The notes below the pieces were generated by a model, which was not told the DNA's origin, made no database searches, and saw nothing but the letters and a program-made list of their open reading frames with translations. Both the position numbers and the translations under genes were made by a program. Shown piece by piece: positions 1 through 6,192 of a stretch of 16,956 bases of DNA. The stretch is from an uncultured bacterium (GTDB lineage Bacteria; Bacteroidota; Ignavibacteria; Ignavibacteriales; Melioribacteraceae): positions 1 to 16,956 of the forward strand of contig CALDDL010000224.1 in NCBI GenBank assembly GCA_937936675.1, given 5' to 3'. Position 1 is the stretch's first letter. Every line of letters starts with the position of its first letter.

Positions 1-5
1 GGTAT

Positions 6-995
6 TTAATTTATTTTTGAATTCTCAATTTTAGAAATTATTTCTTCAGCTACAATTAATGCCTTCAATCCATCATTACCTGATACGACGGGCTGCGTTC
101 CATCTTGAACCGAATTAATAAATAATCCTAATTCATGTTTAAGAGCATTTACTTCAACAATTTCGGGTTGCTCATAAACTACAAATCTTTTTTTATCGCC
201 CACACCCATTTCACCAAAGGTCATAAAATGTCCGCTATTTACTTCTTCGGGAGTAATCAATCTGAAAACTTCCGAAACGCCGGACATAAAATCAACTGAA
301 ATATAAGAATCTTTTTGGAACATTCTCATTTTTCGCATCTTTTTTTGAGATATCCGAGAAGCTGTTACATTTGCGACAGCACCATTTTCAAATTCGAGAC
401 GAGCATTCGCAATATCAATACTATCTGAGACTACTGCTACACCACTCGCACTAATTGATTTCACATCACTTTTTACCAAACTAAGAATTATATCGATATC
501 ATGTATCATAAGGTCTAAAACTACTGCAACATCAGTACCTCTCGGATTAAATTGAGCTAAACGATCGGTCTGGATAAAAGTAGGATTAAGATTAAATTTA
601 TCCAATGCCAAGAGAGCCGGATTGAATCGTTCGATATGCCCGACCTGAAAAACTAGATTTTTCGAGTTTGCAATTTTTACCAATTCCTCTGCATCAGAAA
701 TTTTTGCTGTGATTGGTTTTTCTACAAATACATGAATATCCTTTTCGAAAACTCTTTTAACAATTTCATAATGAGAACTCGTTGTTGTAACAACCGAAAC
801 AGCATCGATATTATCGAGTAAGTCTTCTAAATTTGAGAAATATACTGTATTAAATTCTTCGGAAATTTCTTTTCCCTTATTTTCATTAATATCATGAACA
901 CCAACAAATTGAACATTTTCAAGTTCGTTTAATAACTTAACGTGATGTCTTCCAAGATGTCCGGTTCCGATTACGCCTACTTTAATTTTTTTCAT
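6..995 (-). CDS. Gfo/Idh/MocA-family NAD(P)-dependent oxidoreductase, possibly UDP-GlcNAc 3-dehydrogenase-like
   Basis: A complete 329-residue protein. It has an N-terminal Rossmann fold with GTGHLG at residues 10-15, the family EKP motif at 92-94, and a C-terminal domain with the H165-D166 pair in DLMIHDID (the usual catalytic His region). The motifs GHIERFNPA (119-127) and NPRGTDV (150-156) are, from memory, shared with oxidoreductases that sit beside lpxA/lpxB, among them GnnA, which oxidises the 3-position of UDP-GlcNAc for amide-linked lipid A. That substrate is inference: no lpx gene or GnnB aminotransferase is visible here. The ATG overlaps the stop of the upstream plug gene (ATGA at 992-995), and a GAGG ribosome-binding site lies inside the upstream gene, so the two are probably translationally coupled. 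Family assignment is firm; substrate is uncertain. Confidence 0.9.
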   Translation of the reverse strand: MKKIKVGVIGTGHLGRHHVKLLNELENVQFVGVHDINENKGKEISEEFNTVYFSNLEDLLDNIDAVSVVTTTSSHYEIVKRVFEKDIHVFVEKPITAKISDAEELVKIANSKNLVFQVGHIERFNPALLALDKFNLNPTFIQTDRLAQFNPRGTDVAVVLDLMIHDIDIILSLVKSDVKSISASGVAVVSDSIDIANARLEFENGAVANVTASRISQKKMRKMRMFQKDSYISVDFMSGVSEVFRLITPEEVNSGHFMTFGEMGVGDKKRFVVYEQPEIVEVNALKHELGLFINSVQDGTQPVVSGNDGLKALIVAEEIISKIENSKIN

Positions 996-2221
996 GTTCC
1001 TCTACTCGAGATTTTTTTATATGCAATTATTTCTTCAAAACCACCTTTATCAGGATTACGATAATAAAGGAAAATATTATAAATATTATCTGTCTCCCAG
1101 AAATTTCCTTCTAATACATTCCAGTCGATATTACTGATTTTATCATTTTTATATTCTGCGGTAACATATTGATAATCATAGATTCCCCTTTTGAGCTGGA
1201 CAATCAAACTTAAAAGACCATCTTTATCATACATTTCATATTCAGGCGAGACAACCCAATTATTAAATGAACCGACTAGGAAAATGGGAGCCGTAACTTC
1301 TTCTGGAGGACGAATCCTAAATCTTATGTTAAGATATTGAGCGTCATCACTATTGTAATGATCTATTATTGATGCACCTTGATTATCGTCTCGAATAAAT
1401 TTATAAAAATTTGAAGTTTCAATTCCGCCGAATTGAGCATCCCCGGATGGATACTGATACTTTGATTTATTACGTAAGTTCAATGTTCTATAATTATTTC
1501 CCGGTTTCAAATCCCTGATTAAAAAACTAAACCGATTTGATCCGTTCCAATCGACAAATTTATTTTCTGTATTAAAATCGCGATTTATAATATAAGGATA
1601 TTCAATTTTCCTGTTCTCAATTATCTCCATTCCTTTTACTAAGTTTGGATAAAGAGAATCAGGCAAAACAAAATCAGTTTTCAAAATAAAAGTTCTTCCT
1701 AATTCTGAATTTCCGGGCATCTCATTTTCTGCACGACTTCTTGTAATGCTTGGTCTAAGTCTTATTTTTGATTTATGAACTACTACAAACTTTCCTTCGG
1801 CAATAATGTTATCTCTATTATATGATTCCATAATAAAATATTTCCATTTGCCAGAAAAAGAAAAACGAACATTTTCATTAGGGAATTGTCCCGAATAATG
1901 ATAACGTGCTTCTTTAACGTTTGAAGGTAATTCATAAAGCCAAAGGTTATATTCTGTATCATAGGAAGGGTCCGTTAAAAATATATTATTGTACGGTTCC
2001 CAATTTTGATTACAGAACTTAAAAACTATTATTAGGTTTGGAGAATTTTGAGTGGCAACGTCGAAATTGATTGTTATTCTTTGTTCATATTCTTGATTGT
2101 AATCTATTATAGGGACTAATTCTTCATTATCATTTAAATAGGTCTGCAGAGATTTTACAACTATATCTTGAGCAGAGATAAATTGAGAAGCAAAAAAAAG
2201 AATTAAAAAGAAATTGCGCAT
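992..2221 (-). CDS. Type IX secretion system plug-family protein (DUF5103)
   Basis: A 409-residue exported protein. The N-terminus is a signal peptide (hydrophobic residues 4-16, likely cleaved after ISA at 17). The sequence that follows, including a run near residues 75-135 with the FPNENVRFSFSGKW segment, fits the DUF5103/T9SS plug family, whose Flavobacterium member seals the periplasmic side of the SprA translocon. Residues about 307-385 look like a beta-sandwich E-set similar to glycogen-binding modules (VGSFNNW at 316-322). A weak AAAGGG ribosome site precedes the ATG. The gene overlaps the downstream oxidoreductase by four bases, which suggests a shared envelope-related transcript. Its upstream flank holds a strong hairpin only about 20 bases from the start codon, so the transcript may begin within the 117-base gap. 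Family recognition is from memory of its signature; no other T9SS gene is in the window. Confidence 0.8.
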   Translation of the reverse strand: MRNFFLILFFASQFISAQDIVVKSLQTYLNDNEELVPIIDYNQEYEQRITINFDVATQNSPNLIIVFKFCNQNWEPYNNIFLTDPSYDTEYNLWLYELPSNVKEARYHYSGQFPNENVRFSFSGKWKYFIMESYNRDNIIAEGKFVVVHKSKIRLRPSITRSRAENEMPGNSELGRTFILKTDFVLPDSLYPNLVKGMEIIENRKIEYPYIINRDFNTENKFVDWNGSNRFSFLIRDLKPGNNYRTLNLRNKSKYQYPSGDAQFGGIETSNFYKFIRDDNQGASIIDHYNSDDAQYLNIRFRIRPPEEVTAPIFLVGSFNNWVVSPEYEMYDKDGLLSLIVQLKRGIYDYQYVTAEYKNDKISNIDWNVLEGNFWETDNIYNIFLYYRNPDKGGFEEIIAYKKISSRGT

Positions 2222-2241
2222 TAATAAGACCCTTTAAATTC

Positions 2242-2274
2242 AAAAATCGTGGTGAATTAATACACCACGATTTC
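2242..2274 (-). terminator. Hairpin with T-run, terminator-like, ahead of the plug gene
   Basis: An 11-bp perfect stem, arms AAATCGTGGTG (2244-2254) and CACCACGATTT (2263-2273), encloses an 8-base loop. Read on the minus strand it is followed by TTTTTG, as in an intrinsic terminator. It lies about 65 bases past the stop of the DUF4097 gene, so it may end that transcript. It also lies only 20 bases before the plug-gene start, leaving almost no room for a promoter between hairpin and gene, so it may instead act within the plug-gene leader. Confidence 0.65.
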
Positions 2275-2283
2275 ATAAAAAAC

Positions 2284-2316
2284 AAAATTATTAGAATATA
2301 AAGGTATCAAAAACAA
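2284..2316 (-). promoter_or_regulatory. Candidate promoter for the plug/oxidoreductase pair
   Basis: Read on the minus strand, a TTG is followed 17 bases later by TAATTTTG, which fits the Bacteroidota-type promoter (TTG near -33, TAnnTTTG near -7). It would start transcription just before the 2242-2274 hairpin. The region is very AT-rich, so chance matches are common. Its main support is that the two downstream genes need some promoter if the hairpin terminates the DUF4097 transcript. Confidence 0.3.
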
Positions 2317-2338
2317 TCATTAATTTAAAGGTTATAGA

Positions 2339-3241
2339 TTAGTTTTCGGATAATGTAATATCTCCGCCACTAGTAGAACCGGTAACTTTTGCACCACCCG
2401 AATTTAGTCTGCCTTGAAATTCTCCTCTTTTAATTCGTGTATTAGAGGAATGACTATGTTTCACAGATACATCACCGCCGCTTGAATCGAGATCAACATC
2501 CGCATTAGCATCGCTTGGAAGACTTATATTAATATCCCCGCCAGATGTTTCTGCGTTTATCCTTTCTACTTTTCCAAAATATTTTATATCAATATCACCA
2601 CCTGAAGTTTCAGCATTTACAGTACCATTCTGTGCTTCAACCACTACATCACCACCTGATGTTTCCGCATTTATTTTACCATTAATATTTTTTGCTTTAA
2701 TATCACCGCCTGAAGTACTTAAATCAGCAGCCCCTTTATTATTTGTAACTTCAATATCTCCGCCAGAAGTTTCACAAACTAAATTACTTTCTGTTTCTGA
2801 AATAATAATATCTCCACCTGAAGTTTCTAACTTAATATTCCCTGTTAATTTTGAAAGTAATATATCGCCACCCGAAGTTTCTATATAAGCATTAAATTGA
2901 TTTGGAATTTCAGCTTTTACTTTTACTTTTATTCCTCTTCCGAAATTGAACCAATTAAAGGTACCTTTTCTTTTTATTATTAATTTAAGACCTTTAGAGG
3001 TTTGTTCCATCGTAATATGTAATTTTTCTTCAGCTTTGGAATTACCATAGACTGTTAACCTAGCTTCATTTGAATTTGAGGTTACTACTTTAACGTCTGC
3101 TCCGGGAACATTTACATAAAGAGATTGCCATTTTTGAACAGTGTAGGTTTCTGTTTTTATTACCTTAAGATCTTCTGCATTTGTTTTGATAAATGTTACT
3201 AATAAAAATAAAAAAACAAATAGTGTTATTTTCGCCTTCAT
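2339..3241 (-). CDS. Exported DUF4097-family beta-repeat protein with SGGD repeats
   Basis: A 300-residue protein. Residues 1-22 form a signal peptide (MKAKI, then a hydrophobic core ending near TNA), so it is exported to the periplasm or surface. Residues about 25-118 are a non-repeat beta-rich part. From residue 121 to the end it carries nine SGGD motifs and one degenerate SGGA, mostly as ETSGGDI/V. The first six serines (123, 141, 159, 177, 195, 213) are exactly 18 residues apart; later spacing is 20, 21, 27 and 10. This fits one repeat per coil of a right-handed beta-helix, as expected for DUF4097 ('putative adhesin'), whose function is not established. An AGGGG ribosome site lies six bases before the ATG. 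It appears monocistronic, with an inverted repeat on each side. An envelope or adhesion role is inference. Confidence 0.85.
   Translation of the reverse strand: MKAKITLFVFLFLLVTFIKTNAEDLKVIKTETYTVQKWQSLYVNVPGADVKVVTSNSNEARLTVYGNSKAEEKLHITMEQTSKGLKLIIKRKGTFNWFNFGRGIKVKVKAEIPNQFNAYIETSGGDILLSKLTGNIKLETSGGDIIISETESNLVCETSGGDIEVTNNKGAADLSTSGGDIKAKNINGKINAETSGGDVVVEAQNGTVNAETSGGDIDIKYFGKVERINAETSGGDINISLPSDANADVDLDSSGGDVSVKHSHSSNTRIKRGEFQGRLNSGGAKVTGSTSGGDITLSEN
2360..2881 (-). repeat. Tandem SGGD-encoding repeats, 54-bp period
   Basis: This is the DNA underlying the SGGD motifs. Between about 2600 and 2881 the ETSGGD-encoding unit recurs every 54 bp. The units then drift to 60, 63, 81 and 30 bp toward the 3-prime end of the gene. 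Codons within the motif vary between units (for example different Ser and Gly codons), so the repeat is kept at protein level and is not a recent DNA duplication. Confidence 0.8.
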
Positions 3242-3284
3242 ATAAACCCCTAATAATGATTATTTATTTAGACTCGTCAATAGG

Positions 3285-3327
3285 ATAAATAGTTACATTA
3301 TTGTTAAATAATAATGTAACTATTTAT
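3285..3327. terminator. 18-bp perfect inverted repeat after pntB
   Basis: The arms ATAAATAGTTACATTATT (3285-3302) and AATAATGTAACTATTTAT (3310-3327) are perfectly complementary around a 7-base loop. It starts 12 bases past the pntB stop and is the only strong structure there, so it probably ends the pnt operon transcript. There is only a short U-rich stretch at the stem base (CTATTTAT) and little GC in the stem, so it may instead protect the mRNA 3-prime end or be a protein-binding palindrome. It also sits upstream of the DUF4097 gene, where it could overlap that gene's promoter region. Confidence 0.55.
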
Positions 3328-3339
3328 AAAAGGATTTTA

Positions 3340-4737
3340 TCAAATGTTTTTTAATTCGTGGACTAATTTATTTACAGCATCTTTAGAATCACCGAAATAC
3401 ATTAATGCATTTGGATAGAAGAAAAGTTCATTATCAATTCCTGCATAACCCGCATTCATTGAACGTTTATTAATTACTACAGTTTTAGCATAATCCACAT
3501 TAAGAATTGGCATACCATAAATAGGACTATTCTTATCATGCCTTGCGGCAGGGTTTACAACATCATTAGCCCCAATAATAAATGCTATATCGGTATTATT
3601 AAAATCATCATTAATATCTTCCATTGCGAACATCTTTTCATAAGAGACTTGTGCTTCTGCAAGAAGAACATTCATGTGTCCCGGCATTCTACCAGCAACG
3701 GGATGAATTGCAAAACGGACATTTTTCCCTTTCGATTCTAGCAAATTAACTAAATCTCTAACTGCATGTTGTGCCTGTGCCACTGCCATTCCATACCCCG
3801 GAACAATTACTATGTTAGAAGCAGAATCAAAAATCATTGCTAATTCTTCAGAATCAACAGACTTAACTGATCCTTTTGCAGATGATTCTGAAGAGGGAGC
3901 AGATACAGTACCAGCCGATTCCCAACCCCCGAGTACAACATTCATTAATGACCGATTCATTCCTTTACACATAATCATTGTAAGAATTATCCCTGAGGCT
4001 CCTACTAATGCTCCTGCTATTATTAATTCATTATTCTTAAGTACGAATCCTGTCATTGATCCTGCAATTCCTGAATATGAATTAAGCAAGGAAATAGCAA
4101 CCGGCATATCTGCTCCACCAATAGGAAGAACAAGCAATACACCAAGTATTAAAGCTACCAAGCTGATGGATAATATAATCCAATCTAAAGTAGGATTATA
4201 AATAGCAAAATAAGCTCCGCCTAAAAGTATAGAAATTATAAGAATAATATTTATTGTGTTTTGTAAAGGATATTTAACTACTTTGCCTGTTACAATACCT
4301 TGCAGTTTCCCAAAAGCAATAAGGGAACCTGTGAAAGTAACTGCACCAATAAAAATACTTAGAACTACGGAAACGTCAGTTGATAATTCATGAGAGAATA
4401 CATCGAAATTCTTCATTTTATAAAATTCAGAAAGTGCCACTAACATCGAAGCACCACCGCCAAATCCGTTCAATAATCCCACCATTTGCGGCATTCCAGT
4501 CATTGGCGTCTTGTATGCAAATAAGAGCCCGATTCCGGAACCAATTACTAATCCTATTAGAATATATTCATAAGTCATTACATGTTGATCGAAAAGAGTT
4601 ACTACTATCGCAATAAACATTCCAAGTGATGAAAGGAAGTTGCCGTTTCGTGCCGTCTTTGGAGATGATAACTGTTTTATTCCAAAAATAAAAAGTATTG
4701 ATGAGACCAGATAAATTATTTCAATAATTATTTTCAA
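3340..4737 (-). CDS. pntB: NAD(P) transhydrogenase subunit beta
   Basis: A 465-residue protein, close to the usual length (E. coli PntB is about 462). Residues 1-265 are a multi-helix membrane domain (dII) with GAVTFTGSLIAFGKLQG (131-147) and GGADMPVAISLLNSYSG (207-223). Residues about 295-465 are the NADP(H)-binding dIII, with PGYGMAVAQAQ (313-323), HPVAGRMPGHMN (345-356), GANDVVNPA (389-397) and KRSMNAGYAG (424-433). With PntAA and PntAB it couples hydride transfer from NADH to NADP+ to proton entry, supplying NADPH. The start is a TTG: homologues begin just before the first membrane helix, and the next Met (residue 40) lies inside it. Only a weak AGTGAG site precedes the TTG, eight bases after the pntAB stop, which suggests coupled translation. 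Asn occupies the position of E. coli proton-channel His91 (residue 90 here). Confidence 0.96.
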   Translation of the reverse strand: MKIIIEIIYLVSSILFIFGIKQLSSPKTARNGNFLSSLGMFIAIVVTLFDQHVMTYEYILIGLVIGSGIGLLFAYKTPMTGMPQMVGLLNGFGGGASMLVALSEFYKMKNFDVFSHELSTDVSVVLSIFIGAVTFTGSLIAFGKLQGIVTGKVVKYPLQNTINIILIISILLGGAYFAIYNPTLDWIILSISLVALILGVLLVLPIGGADMPVAISLLNSYSGIAGSMTGFVLKNNELIIAGALVGASGIILTMIMCKGMNRSLMNVVLGGWESAGTVSAPSSESSAKGSVKSVDSEELAMIFDSASNIVIVPGYGMAVAQAQHAVRDLVNLLESKGKNVRFAIHPVAGRMPGHMNVLLAEAQVSYEKMFAMEDINDDFNNTDIAFIIGANDVVNPAARHDKNSPIYGMPILNVDYAKTVVINKRSMNAGYAGIDNELFFYPNALMYFGDSKDAVNKLVHELKNI

Positions 4738-4745
4738 TTTTTAGC

Positions 4746-5030
4746 TCACTTTTTTTTGAACATTTTTAACATTCTATCGGTTACAAGGAAACCTCCCACA
4801 ACATTAATTGTAGCAAAGATGACTGCAATTAATCCAAGAATTGTACTTATAGTGAAATCCTCTAAACCGGCACTAATAATCGCACCAACAATTGTTATAC
4901 CCGAGATTGCATTAGAACCCGACATTAATGGGGTATGCAAAGTCGGAGGCACTTTAGCTATTAATTCAAATCCGATAAATATTGCTAAGACAAATACATA
5001 TACCATCATCATAAAGCCATATATTTCCAT
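4746..5030 (-). CDS. pntAB: NAD(P) transhydrogenase subunit alpha part 2 (membrane)
   Basis: A 94-residue protein with three predicted membrane helices (about 5-23, 42-55 and 62-83). It has the hallmark LHTPLMSGSN motif (31-40) followed by AISGI, and ends in a basic tail. This is the separate alpha-2 subunit of split transhydrogenases, which carries the alpha part of the proton-translocating dII domain. A GAGGT ribosome site lies seven bases before the ATG. It sits 13 bases after pntAA and 8 before pntB, the usual AA-AB-B order. The residue matching Thermus alpha-2 His42 appears to be Ser43 here. Confidence 0.95.
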   Translation of the reverse strand: MEIYGFMMMVYVFVLAIFIGFELIAKVPPTLHTPLMSGSNAISGITIVGAIISAGLEDFTISTILGLIAVIFATINVVGGFLVTDRMLKMFKKK

Positions 5031-5043
5031 TAAATTACCTCGA

Positions 5044-6192
5044 TTATTTCATTAAAATAGATTTTGTTTTTTGATGAACTATCTCACCATCTTTTACTAT
5101 TGCTGCTTGGGAAAGTATCTCATCTTCCATATTGAAATTGAAAACTCCATCTTTAGAAGCGTATTCCAAGAGATTTTGTAAATTTTTTGAGTACATTTCA
5201 CTTGCATGATAAGGTACTAAACTTGGCAGATTTCCTTCTCCTATAATTATCTTGCCATACTTAGAGATAATTTTCCCAGGTTCGCTTAATTCGCAGTTAC
5301 CACCAAATTCCACAGCCATATCAAGCACCACAGAACCGGGCTTCATATTTTTCACCATTTCCTCGGTTACCAATATTGGAGATTTTCTCCCGGGTACTAA
5401 TGCAGTAGTAATAACTATGTCAGCTTCTGTTATATGCTTAAAAATTAGTTCTTTCTGTTTTTTAAGAAATTCTTCTGATGCTTCTTTAGCATAACCTTTT
5501 TCGTCTTGCATATTCTCATTTATAGGTACTTCAATAAATTTTCCGCCGAGACTTTGTACTTCTTCTTTAGCAGAAGGACGAATATCAGATACTTCCACTA
5601 CTGCGCCTAATCTTTTAGCTGTACCTAAAGCTGAAAGTCCCGCAACCCCTGCACCCATTATTACTACCTTTGCCGGAGAAATTGTTCCGGAAGCTGTCAT
5701 CATTAATGGAAATATTTTCTTTAAATAATTTGCTGCAAGAATTACACTTTTATAACCTGCAAGATTTGCCTGAGAACTTAATGCGTCCATTCTCTGTGCA
5801 ATTGTCGTTCGAGGTATAGCATCCATTGATATTAAATTAATTTTACATTCAGCCGCTTTATTGGCAATTTCCGGATAATGGAGTGAATAGATAAATGATA
5901 TTAATATCGTTCCCGGTCTCATTAATTCAAGTTCAGATTTATCATATTTTGGATGGATAATAGGTCTTCCAACTTTTAATACAATTTCAGCTTCTTTATA
6001 AAGCTCAATCGGGTTAGGAACGATCTTCACTCCGGCAGAATTATATTTTTCATTATCAAAACCTGCATTCAAACCGGCATCTTCTTCCATAATTACCGTA
6101 AACCCTTTTTTTATAAGCTTTGCAGCAACATCGGGAGTAAGAGCTACTCTATTCTCTCCTTCTATTATCTCTTTTGATATTCCAATTATCAC
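5044..6192 (-). CDS. pntAA: NAD(P) transhydrogenase subunit alpha part 1 (NAD-binding)
   Basis: A 382-residue soluble dI domain, similar in length to the Rhodospirillum alpha-1 subunit (about 384). It is related to alanine dehydrogenase and binds NAD(H) on the cytoplasmic side. The catalytic RQD loop is visible as R128, Q133 and D136 in RTTIAQRMDALSSQANLAGY. The NAD-binding Rossmann loop is GAGVAGL (180-186), with D203 (VSDIRP) placed to bind the ribose. It starts with GTG at 6192, sharing four bases (GTGA) with the stop of the upstream GH13 gene. A GAGGT site lies five bases ahead within that gene, so the transhydrogenase genes are coupled to the GH13 gene. Confidence 0.95.
   Translation of the reverse strand: MIIGISKEIIEGENRVALTPDVAAKLIKKGFTVIMEEDAGLNAGFDNEKYNSAGVKIVPNPIELYKEAEIVLKVGRPIIHPKYDKSELELMRPGTILISFIYSLHYPEIANKAAECKINLISMDAIPRTTIAQRMDALSSQANLAGYKSVILAANYLKKIFPLMMTASGTISPAKVVIMGAGVAGLSALGTAKRLGAVVEVSDIRPSAKEEVQSLGGKFIEVPINENMQDEKGYAKEASEEFLKKQKELIFKHITEADIVITTALVPGRKSPILVTEEMVKNMKPGSVVLDMAVEFGGNCELSEPGKIISKYGKIIIGEGNLPSLVPYHASEMYSKNLQNLLEYASKDGVFNFNMEDEILSQAAIVKDGEIVHQKTKSILMK

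Noticed and set aside
2360..2881. Regular repeats as a possible CRISPR array
   Set aside because: The 54-bp period is in frame within an ORF and encodes ETSGGD; the repeat units are not identical and the spacers are coding.
3252..3280. TTGACG (minus strand, 3275-3280) as promoter -35 for the DUF4097 gene
   Set aside because: The -35 is good, but at 17-18 bases spacing there is no acceptable -10 and almost no leader would remain before the ATG.
3812..4201. 129-codon open frame on the plus strand
   Set aside because: It lies wholly inside pntB, which has firm family motifs. It has no recognisable domain or ribosome site and low-complexity composition, as expected for an antisense shadow.
4756..5055. 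99-codon plus-strand open frame
   Set aside because: Antisense to pntAB. The real subunit is on the minus strand with conserved motifs and a good ribosome site.
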